Origin: Flavobacterium saccharophilum
GTDB lineage: Bacteria; Bacteroidota; Bacteroidia; Flavobacteriales; Flavobacteriaceae
NCBI RefSeq assembly: GCF_900142735.1
Contig: NZ_FRBY01000005.1
Location: forward strand, 310,001 to 374,000
Direction of reading: 5' to 3'
DNA: 64,000 nucleotides
Made by a program: the position numbers and the translations under genes. This document shows positions 44,374 through 52,263 of this stretch, piece after piece. Below the pieces are notes generated by a model, which searched no databases, was not told where the DNA came from, and was given only the letters and a program-made list of their open reading frames with translations. How positions within the stretch are numbered: the stretch's first letter is position 1; each line of letters opens with the position of its first letter.

Positions 44374-45153
44374 ATGGCGAATACGAAAGAATTAAGTGTT
44401 GAGGACAAGTTAAGAGCAATATACGATTTACAGCTTATTGACTCTAGAATTGACGAAATCAGAAACGTAAGAGGAGAACTTCCTTTAGAAGTTGAAGATT
44501 TAGAAGATGAAGTTGCAGGTTTGAGCACTCGTTCAGAGAAACTGAAAAGTGAACTTGAAGTGATTGAAGATCTTATCAAAGCAAAGAAAAATGCTATTGA
44601 TGAGCACAAAGAGGTTATCAAAAAATACACAAAACAACAAGAATCAGTTCGTAATAACAGAGAATTTAATTCTTTGACTAAAGAGGTTGAATTTCAGGAA
44701 TTAGAAATTCAATTGGCTGAAAAGCAAATCAAAGAAATGAAAGCTTCTATCGAACATAAAAAAGAAGTTATTTCTAACTTAAAAGAAAAACTTGACGCAA
44801 AAAGTTCTCATTTAAAACATAAAAAGTCTGAACTTGATGCAATTATGGCTGAAACTCAAAAAGAAGAAATCTTCTTATCTGAGAAATCTGCTGAGTTTTC
44901 AGGTCAAATTGAAGAAAGATTATTGGCTGCTTACAACAGAATCAGAAGCAGTGTTCGTAATGGTTTAGCTGTAGTATCTATCGAAAGAGGAGCTTCTGCA
45001 GGATCCTTCTTTACAATTCCACCTCAAACGCAGGTAGAAATTGCTTCAAGAAAGAAAATCATCACTGATGAGCACTCTGGAAGAATTTTAGTTGACAGCG
45101 CATTAGCTGAAGAAGAAAAAGAAAAAATGGAACAATTGTTCTCTAAATTCTAA
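44374..45153 (+). CDS. Coiled-coil protein of the C4 zinc-ribbon family, cysteines lost
   Basis: The 259-residue protein has a long coiled coil (about 10-180) and a C-terminal segment matching the zinc-ribbon domain of this family (RGASAGSFFTIPPQTQVEI ... IITDEHSGRILVDS). Relatives normally carry two CxxC-type pairs here, but this protein has Ser, Ser, Asp and Ser at those places and no cysteine at all. It therefore cannot bind zinc in the usual way. It follows the Nif3-family gene by 3 bases, suggesting a joint role. Function unknown. Confidence 0.88.
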   Translation: MANTKELSVEDKLRAIYDLQLIDSRIDEIRNVRGELPLEVEDLEDEVAGLSTRSEKLKSELEVIEDLIKAKKNAIDEHKEVIKKYTKQQESVRNNREFNSLTKEVEFQELEIQLAEKQIKEMKASIEHKKEVISNLKEKLDAKSSHLKHKKSELDAIMAETQKEEIFLSEKSAEFSGQIEERLLAAYNRIRSSVRNGLAVVSIERGASAGSFFTIPPQTQVEIASRKKIITDEHSGRILVDSALAEEEKEKMEQLFSKF

Positions 45154-45160
45154 ATATAAA

Positions 45161-45187
45161 ATCCCGATCTAATCGGGATTTTTTTTT
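45161..45187 (+). terminator. Intrinsic terminator of the Nif3/coiled-coil operon
   Basis: ATCCCGAT / ATCGGGAT stem with a CTA loop, followed by T9. It lies 7 bases past the stop codon. Confidence 0.93.
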
Positions 45188-45197
45188 GCTAAAATTT

Positions 45198-45281
45198 TTC
45201 GCCACGAATTCCACTAATTTCACTAATTTTTAATTACTAAGAGTAAAAAATTCGTGCTAAATTTGTGGAATTCGTGGCGAA
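45198..45281. repeat. Inverted repeat, CGCCACGAATTC family
   Basis: Arms 45198-45220 and 45259-45281 pair over 23 bases with one mismatch. The right arm contains the GTG used as the first possible start of the next gene. The core matches the repeat at 28712-28769. Confidence 0.85.
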
Positions 45282-46191
45282 TATTTTTTACCAACTTTTG
45301 AATAACATATTTTTTATCATAAATCTATCTGCTTTGGGACTTAAAAAAGGAATTCGTTTCATTACATTAAAATCAGTCGGACAATATATCAACTTTCTGA
45401 GTTACGTGCGCCCGCAAAAAGCGGTTGAACTTTCATACGCACTTTTTAGCCAGCCAAGAATTGGACGATTACAAAAAGACACTTTACCCAAAATCCTAAA
45501 AAACACAGAAACAGAAACGTTTCATCATAACGAACATCATTTTCAGACGTACATCTGGAAAGGAAACGAAACTAAAATCCTACTGGTTCACGGTTGGGAA
45601 AGCAATGCTTCACGCTGGAAAAAAACTTTGCCACATCTTCAAAAATCTGGCAGCACGATAATCGCAATTGATGCACCTGCACACGGACAAAGCAGCGGAA
45701 AAGAATTTAATGTTCCGCTTTACGCTGAATTTATCAATAAAGCAGTTGAGAAATATAAGCCGGAAATTATTATTGGCCACTCTATTGGCGGCGCGGCTTG
45801 TGTCTACCATCAATATTTATTTCCGAATACCAGCATTAATAAAATGGTGATTTTGGGAGCGCCATCTGATTTGAAAACATTGATTGACAATTACATTTCG
45901 ATGTTGAGTTTGAACACTAAAATGTTTTCGCTTTTAGAAAGCAAATTCATGAAACGTTTCAATTTTAAACTCGAAGATTTCTCCGGACAAAAATTTGCTT
46001 CAGAGTTTAATGTTTCCGGTTTAATTGCACACGATACTTCAGATAAGATTGTTGCTTTTGAGGAAGGCAAAAAAATCGCCAGTAATTGGAAGAACAGTCA
46101 GTTTATAGAAACTAAAGGTTTGGGGCACGGAATGCATGACGATGAATTGTATGAGAAGGTTCTTGCCTTTTTGTTTGCTGAAGTTTCTTAG
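45265..46191 (+). CDS. Alpha/beta hydrolase
   Basis: The protein (up to 308 residues) has the oxyanion-hole HGWESNASRW, the nucleophile Ser in IIGHSIGGAA, an Asp in IAHDTSDKIV and the His in GLGHGMHDDE. The first in-frame GTG (45265) lies inside a repeat arm, and GTG 45274 or TTG 45298 are alternatives. No ATG occurs before the catalytic domain, so the true N-terminus is uncertain. A hydrophobic N-terminal stretch (NIFYQLLNNIFFIINLSALG) may be a membrane anchor. Substrate unknown. Confidence 0.82.
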   Translation: MEFVANIFYQLLNNIFFIINLSALGLKKGIRFITLKSVGQYINFLSYVRPQKAVELSYALFSQPRIGRLQKDTLPKILKNTETETFHHNEHHFQTYIWKGNETKILLVHGWESNASRWKKTLPHLQKSGSTIIAIDAPAHGQSSGKEFNVPLYAEFINKAVEKYKPEIIIGHSIGGAACVYHQYLFPNTSINKMVILGAPSDLKTLIDNYISMLSLNTKMFSLLESKFMKRFNFKLEDFSGQKFASEFNVSGLIAHDTSDKIVAFEEGKKIASNWKNSQFIETKGLGHGMHDDELYEKVLAFLFAEVS

Positions 46192-46250
46192 CCACGAAGG
46201 CACTAAAACGCTAAGGTTTTTCTTTGATTATATTTAGGCAGCCACAGTAT

Positions 46251-46352
46251 TGTCATTCCGAGGAACGAGGAATCCCCACGAGTAGCTCGACAAAGATTGA
46301 TAATTCTCTGGATGGAGTTACTTGCGGGGATTCCTCGTTCCTCGGAATGACA
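46251..46352. repeat. Perfect 27-bp inverted repeat
   Basis: TGTCATTCCGAGGAACGAGG and the following bases to 46277 are the exact reverse complement of 46326-46352, with 48 bases between. It lies between the convergent hydrolase and ArsR-type genes. Similar GTCATTCCGAGG repeats are widespread in Bacteroidota genomes. Confidence 0.9.
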
Positions 46353-46384
46353 AACTTTATGATAAATCTAAAAGTCTAAGAAGT

Positions 46385-47065
46385 CTAAACAACAATTTTA
46401 AAATACCGCAACAATTCCTTTTCTCCCTTTCCCGTTATCGTTACCGCTCTCGAATCTTTAATTCTTCTAACCCAATCTTCTGTTATCATTTTATTTAAAA
46501 GCATTGCGCCAACAGAACCCGCAATATGATTTCGTCTTTCACTCCAATCCAGGCATGGCTTTAAGAAGATTCTTTTTTGTTTTTGGGCTTCTTCTATATT
46601 AATTCCAAATTCTGAGAACCATTTTATTCCTTCGGAAGAAATCTCAAAAACACCATTCGCTTCGATAATTATTTTTTGTTCCAATAAACTATCGGCTAAG
46701 GCAACACCAATTTTTCCTGCTAAATGATCGTAACAAGTTCTGCAGTATTTTATTGGAGGATATTCTTCCGATTTCTTTTTTACAGCAACCTTAGGTTTGG
46801 GAATAAGATTCACCATTGCTTCAACGGCGTAGGCAACTTCTTTATTCGAAAATCTGTAATATTTATGACGGCCTTGTTTTTCGACAGAAATCAAATCGGC
46901 CTCTAAAAGTTTCCCTAAATGCATGCTGATGTTTTGTGCCGATGTCTCAACGGCGACGGCTAATTCGGTTGCCGTAAAAGCTCTTCCGTCGAGTAAATTC
47001 CACAAAATTGAGGCACGGGTCGCGTCGCCAATTAAAGTTGCGGTTTTTATAAACTGATCTTCCAT
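46385..47065 (-). CDS. ArsR-type winged-helix regulator with CxxC-containing C-terminal domain
   Basis: The 226-residue protein has an N-terminal ArsR-like DNA-binding domain (about 5-85: ATRASILWNLLDGRAFTATE, LAVAVETSAQNISMHLGKLL, KYYRFSN). A C-terminal domain follows, with YCRTCYDHLAGKIGVALADS and SERRNHIAGSVGAMLLNK. The two Cys might bind metal or sense oxidation, which is inference. It is divergent from the P450 gene across 73 bases that contain the palindrome AAAGTTA-AA-TAACTTT, so it probably represses itself and the P450 operon. Confidence 0.88.
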   Translation of the reverse strand: MEDQFIKTATLIGDATRASILWNLLDGRAFTATELAVAVETSAQNISMHLGKLLEADLISVEKQGRHKYYRFSNKEVAYAVEAMVNLIPKPKVAVKKKSEEYPPIKYCRTCYDHLAGKIGVALADSLLEQKIIIEANGVFEISSEGIKWFSEFGINIEEAQKQKRIFLKPCLDWSERRNHIAGSVGAMLLNKMITEDWVRRIKDSRAVTITGKGEKELLRYFKIVV

Positions 47066-47105
47066 TTTATTTCATAGTTAAATACAGACTGAACTATTCA
47101 CTTGT

Positions 47106-47122
47106 AAAGTTAAATAACTTTG
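47106..47122 (+). promoter_or_regulatory. Operator palindrome over the P450 -7 box
   Basis: AAAGTTA (47106-47112), AA, TAACTTT (47115-47121) form a perfect 7-2-7 palindrome. Its right half is part of TAACTTTG (47115-47122), a perfect -7 box 16 bases before the P450 start codon. A repressor bound here would block the promoter; the adjacent ArsR-type protein is the obvious candidate. Confidence 0.6.
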
Positions 47123-47138
47123 CCAAAAACAAAATACA

Positions 47139-48290
47139 ATGACCTCCAATTTATTCTTTCAATCAGACGTTCAGAATCCTTATTCCATTTATAAAGCAAT
47201 GTTGGATGAAAATCCTGTTTACTGGGATGAAACCAACAAAACCTGGGCTATTTACTCTTATGAATATTGTGTCGAAATTCTTAAAAATACAAGCACACAA
47301 ATTCCTGTCGTAAATCCATATAACGAACAAAAACTGAATAAATACGCTTTAAAAATTCTGGAGAATTTAACCCGATTATCAAATGGAATTCAACATGAGA
47401 TCTCGAAAGAAATTGCTATGCTACTGTTTTCAAACATGAAATCAGTTGATATTAGCGAAATCGTTTCATTGTTAATCGAAAGTGATTTAGTTGACACAAA
47501 AATTGAATGGGTTAATTCAGTTTGCAAAAAACTGCCGATTCTTGTTCTTTTGAAAAGTTATGGTTTTGAAGAAAATGATTGTGACTTTATTTCAAAGAAA
47601 ATAGAATCTATTGTCAAAATTATGCTTCCGCAGAAAACGGAAGAACAAGTGAGAGTGATTAATGAAAATTCAGAAAAACTTTATTTAATAGTTGAAAAAT
47701 ATCTCTCTTCATTATCATTTTACAAGTCATTATTGATCAAAACTTCTAATCAATATCATCTTTCAAAAGAAGAAATTATTCCAATTGTTGTCAGTAATTT
47801 TATCGGTTTATGCATTCAGAGTTTTGATGCTGGCCGTGGCATTTTAAGTAATTCTTTATTACAAATTATTCTGTACAAAACGTTTTTAAATAGAACCGAG
47901 ATCGAAAAATCAGTTATAGAGACTTTACGTTTTGATCCTCCCATACATAATACAAGACGAATTGCAACTGATGACTTTTACATCGGCGAAAGCCAAATTA
48001 AAAAAGGCGATTTGATATTAATTGTTCTGGCGTCAGCCAATCGAGATCCTCAAAAGTTTGAGGATGCAATGAATTTTAATATTGAACGAATAAATAATAC
48101 CGAAAATCTCACTTTCGGAATTGGCGGTCATATGTGTCTGGCAAAATATTTTTCCATTCATTTGGCAACGGAAGCTTTGTGGTTTTTATTTCAAAGCAAA
48201 AAAACCATTTCATTGTTGGAAAATCAATTTCAATATGAACCACTTATAAACGCGAGATTACCAAAAGAAATCTGGATTTCCATCCAATAA
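47139..48290 (+). CDS. Cytochrome P450
   Basis: The 383-residue soluble P450 shows the ExxR motif in ETLR (IEKSVIETLRFDPP) and the haem-ligand loop FGIGGHMCLAK with its Cys. In the I helix the usual AGx(D/E)TT segment appears as QSFDAG, so the acid is kept but the oxygen-activating Thr is Ala. The residue after CL is Ala rather than Gly. No ferredoxin gene is nearby. It is followed after 14 bases by an ABM-domain gene and preceded by a divergent ArsR-type regulator. Substrate unknown; a detoxification or secondary-metabolite role is possible. Confidence 0.92.
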   Translation: MTSNLFFQSDVQNPYSIYKAMLDENPVYWDETNKTWAIYSYEYCVEILKNTSTQIPVVNPYNEQKLNKYALKILENLTRLSNGIQHEISKEIAMLLFSNMKSVDISEIVSLLIESDLVDTKIEWVNSVCKKLPILVLLKSYGFEENDCDFISKKIESIVKIMLPQKTEEQVRVINENSEKLYLIVEKYLSSLSFYKSLLIKTSNQYHLSKEEIIPIVVSNFIGLCIQSFDAGRGILSNSLLQIILYKTFLNRTEIEKSVIETLRFDPPIHNTRRIATDDFYIGESQIKKGDLILIVLASANRDPQKFEDAMNFNIERINNTENLTFGIGGHMCLAKYFSIHLATEALWFLFQSKKTISLLENQFQYEPLINARLPKEIWISIQ

Positions 48291-48304
48291 TTAAAATAAA
48301 AACC

Positions 48305-48649
48305 ATGATAGCTGTAATTTTTGAAGTTATTCCTAACGACGGAAAAAAAGAAGAATATTTAAATATCGCTGCCAATTTGCGACCAGAACTGGATCTTATT
48401 GAAGGATTTATTTCGATAGAACGTTTTCAGAGTTTTAGTGATCCCGAAAAGGTTTTGTCTTTGTCTTTTTGGAAAGACGAAGAAAGTATTCAGCAATGGA
48501 GAAATCTCGAAATGCATCGTCACGCGCAGGCAAAAGGCCGAAATGAAATTTTTAAAGATTATCATCTAAGAATTGCGCATGTTGTGAGAGATTATGGGAT
48601 GTTTGACAGGAAAGAGACGCCGGAAGACAGCGCGGGTTTTCATAAATAG
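48305..48649 (+). CDS. ABM-domain (antibiotic biosynthesis monooxygenase family) protein
   Basis: The 114-residue protein is a dimeric alpha/beta-barrel type small enzyme, with MIAVIFEVIPNDGKKEEYL, GFISIERFQS and LSLSFWKDEESIQQWRN. Members include cofactor-free quinone-forming monooxygenases and haem-degrading enzymes. The MHRHAQAKGR segment has two His that could bind a substrate. It is in an operon with the P450, 14 bases downstream, so it may act on the same compound. Exact activity is not predictable. Confidence 0.88.
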   Translation: MIAVIFEVIPNDGKKEEYLNIAANLRPELDLIEGFISIERFQSFSDPEKVLSLSFWKDEESIQQWRNLEMHRHAQAKGRNEIFKDYHLRIAHVVRDYGMFDRKETPEDSAGFHK

Positions 48650-48717
48650 AAGGTTCTGAGGTTCTGAGATACTAAGAGTCTAAGGTTTTGATAAAAAATA
48701 GGATAGAAATAAAGAAA

Positions 48718-48875
48718 GTCCCAGCGGGACAATATGTTTATAGAAAATGATTAAAGCGAATTATCAAGCCCCATTGGGGCGAAATGTTCTATTGGGATAA
48801 TAAAAAGTATCGCTCCTCTGGAGCTTTTATTACTGAACTTGTGAATTATCTATAAATATGATGCTCCGATGGAGC
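48718..48875. repeat. Four-hairpin repeat element, copy 1
   Basis: Four small palindromes with 5-bp stems and 3-base loops occur at 48718-48730 (GTCCC-AGC-GGGAC), 48768-48780 (GCCCC-ATT-GGGGC), 48812-48824 (GCTCC-TCT-GGAGC) and 48863-48875 (GCTCC-GAT-GGAGC). Starts are 50, 44 and 51 bases apart. Spacers are AT-rich and partly conserved with copy 2 (52383-52542), for example ATCTATAAATATG before the fourth hairpin. This fills most of the 353-base gap between the ABM and rluF genes; I see no gene in it. Confidence 0.8.
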
Positions 48876-48903
48876 TATAGCTATATTGCATCAAAATCCA
48901 AAA

Positions 48904-48985
48904 TTCTAAGAAGTCCAACAATCTAAAATCTAAAATTTTAAGAAGTCTAACAATCTTAAGATCTAAATTCTAAGAAGTCTAAATT
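48904..48985. repeat. Direct repeats, TTCTAAGAAGTCTAA
   Basis: Three imperfect copies of TTCTAAGAAGTCTAACAATC start near 48904, 48936 and 48969, about 32 bases apart, just upstream of rluF. A similar phrase, TCTAAGAAGTCTAAAC, lies at about 46373. Confidence 0.7.
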
Positions 48986-48990
48986 TTACC

Positions 48991-48998
48991 TACTTTTG
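48991..48998 (+). promoter_or_regulatory. -7 promoter box of rluF, possibly leaderless
   Basis: TACTTTTG matches TAnnTTTG and ends only 4 bases before the ATG at 49003. Transcription would start at or next to the start codon, giving a leaderless message. No good TTG is found upstream. Confidence 0.5.
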
Positions 48999-49002
48999 CA
49001 AT

Positions 49003-49827
49003 ATGGAAGAGAATTTAAAACGTCTGAATAAATTTATTGGAGAAACAGGTTATTGTTCTCGTCGTGAGGCCGATAAATTAATTGAAGAAGGACGCGTGAC
49101 AATAAATGGTGTTGTGCCGGAAATGGGAACCAAAGTTTCTCCTGATGATGAAGTACGCATCGACGGGAAATTGATCGTGGAAAAGCACGAAAAATTGGTC
49201 TACTTGGCTTTCAACAAACCGGTTGGAATTGAATGTACCACCAACTTAGAGGTTCGAAATAATATTGTCGATTATATTAATTATCCTAAACGTATTTTCC
49301 CGATTGGAAGATTGGATAAAGCCAGTGAGGGATTAATTTTTATGACAAATGATGGTGATATCGTAAACAAGATTTTGCGCGCCAGAAACAATCACGAAAA
49401 AGAATATACGGTCACCGTTAATAAACCAATCACAGATCGTTTTATTGAGCGTATGGGAAATGGCGTTCCGATTTTGGATACTGTAACCAGAAAATGTAAA
49501 GTCGAACAAATCAGCAAATACACTTTCAAAATTATTCTGACGCAAGGTTTAAACCGTCAAATTCGTAGAATGTGTGAATATTTGGGTTATGACGTAACAG
49601 CTTTGAAACGTATCCGAATTATTAATATTTCTTTGGATGTTCCTGTTGGGCGTTATCGCGATTTGACTGATGATGAAATTAAAGAATTAAATCATTTGAT
49701 TGAGCCATCCAGTAAAACGGAAGAAGCGAGTTTACCAAAAGTAGAAAGTCCTAAAACTGCTCCAACCAGAAGAACCGAATTTATTTCAAAATACGATCCG
49801 CGATTTAAGAAAAAAGGAGATTATTAA
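49003..49827 (+). CDS. rluF: 23S rRNA pseudouridine synthase RluF
   Basis: The 274-residue protein has an N-terminal S4 RNA-binding domain (LNKFIGETGYCSRREADKLIEEGRVTIN region, about 6-60) and an RsuA/RluB-type catalytic domain. The catalytic Asp is in GRLDKASEGLIFMTNDGDIV. LTQGLNRQIRRMCEYLGY is the second family motif. RluF makes pseudouridine at 2604 (and 2605) of 23S rRNA in E. coli. A basic tail ends the protein. Confidence 0.93.
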   Translation: MEENLKRLNKFIGETGYCSRREADKLIEEGRVTINGVVPEMGTKVSPDDEVRIDGKLIVEKHEKLVYLAFNKPVGIECTTNLEVRNNIVDYINYPKRIFPIGRLDKASEGLIFMTNDGDIVNKILRARNNHEKEYTVTVNKPITDRFIERMGNGVPILDTVTRKCKVEQISKYTFKIILTQGLNRQIRRMCEYLGYDVTALKRIRIINISLDVPVGRYRDLTDDEIKELNHLIEPSSKTEEASLPKVESPKTAPTRRTEFISKYDPRFKKKGDY

Positions 49828-49840
49828 AATGATAAAAAAA

Positions 49841-49865
49841 AACCGTTCAGTGAACGGTTTTTTTA
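49841..49865. terminator. Bidirectional terminator after rluF
   Basis: AACCGTTCA / TGAACGGTT stem (9 bp) with a single-base centre, flanked by A8 and T7. It lies between convergent rluF and the DUF4153/4173-like gene. Confidence 0.92.
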
Positions 49866-49872
49866 TTGTTTA

Positions 49873-51258
49873 TTACTTCTTATTTAAAAACTCGTAATAC
49901 AAAGCTTTCGATAAAAACGTAGTGTTTTGATAATCTTCAATTGTTTCTTCTCTTCTAATTTCAGTAGTTTTTCCGTCTAAATTATTTTTTAAAAAATAGT
50001 TACGGCGCGCATCGTCATTAAAATTCAGATCACTTAAAAATCTTGGTTCAACTCCTTTATTTACTGAAATATTATAATTTGTAATTAGATTTCCCCAATT
50101 TACAAAACTGCACAAAAGAACAGTTCCATAAAAATACCAAACCATTTGATTCACTAAATAAGCATTTGTTTTTTGTCTTCTAATTTTTAAGAAAGCATAA
50201 ACCAAACCTATAATTGCTAAGATCAAAAAAGCAAAAACTCCGAGACGCTTGTATGTCAAACCGAAAAAAGAAACATATTCTGAGTTTTTGATAAACGTAC
50301 TTACGATTAAAACACCATTTAAAAAAATCCATAGTTTAGCCAGTTTTTTTAGTGAAACTGCCTGTTTGTCAAAATTGAAACCGCCTTTGAAATAAAACAT
50401 GATTACACCAACCGCCATCAGGATAGAAAAGATTACTGAATTTACTCTTTCGTGTGTATCAGAACTCAACTTCGATTTTTCAACTACTTCAAAAAACTGC
50501 TCGTAATTGTAGGTTACAATAAATACCAAGAGCATTAAATTTAATAATAGCAACGTAATAACACCGCTTTTTCTTTCGAAATCTAAATCAAGAAACGAAA
50601 ATGTATTTTGATTTTTAACTTCAGCGATATTACTGAATTCATTATCCAGTAGCTCATTTTTTTCATAACAAACTTCAGGCACCCAATAATTCCAGAAACT
50701 AAATGAAATATAGAAACCCAGAATTCCAATTATTATAAGGTTTCCAAGATTGATATCTAAAGTGTAATCTGTAAATAAAGAAGAGAAATGATCACTTCCG
50801 AAAGAATACACAATAAAAAACAAGACTAAGAAAATAGCTGGAATAACGAAAAATGCAACTAATTTCTTGGCAAAGTTATTATGGATTTTCTGTTCCGGAA
50901 GCCATTGTTTAAACATTAGAACACGCCCCAATGAAGTAATTCCGTTTAAAAATACAAGTGGAAACATCTGAACTATTTTCAGTTTTGGATCCTGCGTTTT
51001 AAACTGTAAAAAAAGAACAGATAGTGCCAATGCCAGAAAAGAAGCAAAATCTCCATACCAGGCAAAAGCCAGACAAGATAAAACCGATGTAACAACTAAG
51101 ATCAAATGTGATCTTTCAGAAAAACGATCCTGAAAGAAATAACAAACAAAACCCGTTAACACCAGCCCGAAAACGGCAAGGTTAACGCCTAGATCTTCTT
51201 TGTAAAAAAGCAGTAAAAAAATCAAACTGCAAGCAAAAATAATGTGATGTTTTTTCAT
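49873..51258 (-). CDS. Polytopic membrane protein, DUF4153/DUF4173-like
   Basis: I start the protein at the ATG ending at 51258 (MKKHHIIFACSLIF). A longer in-frame start at 51303 would place a likely operator palindrome inside the gene. The 461-residue product has ten or more membrane segments and a soluble C-terminal tail (VEPRFLSDLNFNDDARRNYFLKNN). It resembles DUF4153/DUF4173 proteins, whose function is unknown. It is the third gene after a small membrane protein and a wHTH regulator. Confidence 0.75.
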   Translation of the reverse strand: MKKHHIIFACSLIFLLLFYKEDLGVNLAVFGLVLTGFVCYFFQDRFSERSHLILVVTSVLSCLAFAWYGDFASFLALALSVLFLQFKTQDPKLKIVQMFPLVFLNGITSLGRVLMFKQWLPEQKIHNNFAKKLVAFFVIPAIFLVLFFIVYSFGSDHFSSLFTDYTLDINLGNLIIIGILGFYISFSFWNYWVPEVCYEKNELLDNEFSNIAEVKNQNTFSFLDLDFERKSGVITLLLLNLMLLVFIVTYNYEQFFEVVEKSKLSSDTHERVNSVIFSILMAVGVIMFYFKGGFNFDKQAVSLKKLAKLWIFLNGVLIVSTFIKNSEYVSFFGLTYKRLGVFAFLILAIIGLVYAFLKIRRQKTNAYLVNQMVWYFYGTVLLCSFVNWGNLITNYNISVNKGVEPRFLSDLNFNDDARRNYFLKNNLDGKTTEIRREETIEDYQNTTFLSKALYYEFLNKK

Positions 51259-51275
51259 GATTATAAATTTAAAAG

Positions 51276-51294
51276 TACTTTGTATTACAAAGTA
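51276..51294 (-). promoter_or_regulatory. Palindromic operator before the DUF4153/4173-like gene
   Basis: TACTTTGTA-T-TACAAAGTA is a perfect 9-1-9 palindrome 18 bases upstream of the chosen start codon. A closely related sequence overlaps the promoter of the first gene of the cassette (52264-52280). Confidence 0.6.
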
Positions 51295-51316
51295 ATTAGA
51301 CAAAAAATTTTGGTTA

Positions 51317-51607
51317 TTAGGATTTCATTAATTTTTCAAGGTACGACAAGTGTTCTTTAAAGGCCAAACGACCTCTTTCGGTGACACTATAAGATGTTTT
51401 TGGCTTTTTGCCAACAAACTCCTTCTTTACTGCAATATATTCTGATTTTTCAAGTGCGGAAGCGTGACTGGCCAGATTACCATCTGTAATATTTAACAGG
51501 GTTTTCATTTCGGTAAAATCTACCCATTCATTCACCATCAGAACGGACATAATTCCCAATCTGACGCGGCTTTCAAAATCTTTATTTAATTTATCAATGA
51601 TTCCCAT
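51317..51607 (-). CDS. Small winged-helix transcriptional regulator
   Basis: The 96-residue protein is a single winged-helix domain of the MarR_2/HTH_34 kind, with RVRLGIMSVLMVNEWVDFTEMKTLLNITDGNLASHASALEKSEYI and the wing VGKKPKTSYSVTERGRLAFK. It has no sensor domain. It is 8 bases after the upstream membrane-protein gene. The cassette contains two copies of the palindrome ACTTTGT...ACAAAGT, so it is probably the repressor of its own operon. Confidence 0.9.
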   Translation of the reverse strand: MGIIDKLNKDFESRVRLGIMSVLMVNEWVDFTEMKTLLNITDGNLASHASALEKSEYIAVKKEFVGKKPKTSYSVTERGRLAFKEHLSYLEKLMKS

Positions 51608-51615
51608 TGCGTGGA

Positions 51616-52254
51616 TTATTTATATTTTCTGAACATTATTAATCCGTACAAGATATGCAAAATACCAAATCCAATGATCCAAAAAACTAAACCATATCCA
51701 ATTAAAAAAAGAGAAACACAGCCTAAAAACAATTGACAATACCCTAAATATTTGATATCCGAAAAAGTGTATTTCTCAGCATTTATAAGTGCCAATCCGT
51801 AAAAAAGTAAAGTTGCCGGTGCGACTAAACCATAATTTTGATGGTATAAAAGTGACAAACAAAATACACCACCAACTGTTAATGGAATTGCCAGATTAAA
51901 AAGCATTTTTTTTGTAGCCGATGTCCAAATAGGTAAATTATACTTTTTACTTTTTCTGATTGTAAAAGCCAATCCAAACACAAATGCGCAAACCAAAATA
52001 ACAATTCCGGTTACTACCAGTTCTGAAACTAATTTAAATGGAATCGTAGATACTCCTTCATAGCCTCTTTCATAATCTCCTTCACCAAAATAATCGACCC
52101 CGTTTATTTTGAACAATTGATACACATACAATCCGCCAATTAAGGCCGAAAGTCCGGCAAAAACTCCTGAAAGTCCGCTTAGGGATATAAATCTTGAAGA
52201 GCGCTCCATCATGGAACGAATATGTGCTAAATCTTCTTGGTGCTTCTGATTCAT
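51616..52254 (-). CDS. Six-span membrane protein of unknown function
   Basis: The 212-residue protein has a short N-terminal helix (HQEDLAHIRSMMERSSRFISL) and about six hydrophobic segments. I do not recognise a catalytic motif. It is the first gene of a three-gene cassette with the wHTH regulator and the DUF4153/4173-like protein. Similar pairs of a membrane protein and a small wHTH protein are common in flavobacteria, in my recollection. The product might be the effector or sensor that the regulator controls, which is inference. Confidence 0.75.
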   Translation of the reverse strand: MNQKHQEDLAHIRSMMERSSRFISLSGLSGVFAGLSALIGGLYVYQLFKINGVDYFGEGDYERGYEGVSTIPFKLVSELVVTGIVILVCAFVFGLAFTIRKSKKYNLPIWTSATKKMLFNLAIPLTVGGVFCLSLLYHQNYGLVAPATLLFYGLALINAEKYTFSDIKYLGYCQLFLGCVSLFLIGYGLVFWIIGFGILHILYGLIMFRKYK

Positions 52255-52263
52255 AAGTAAAGT

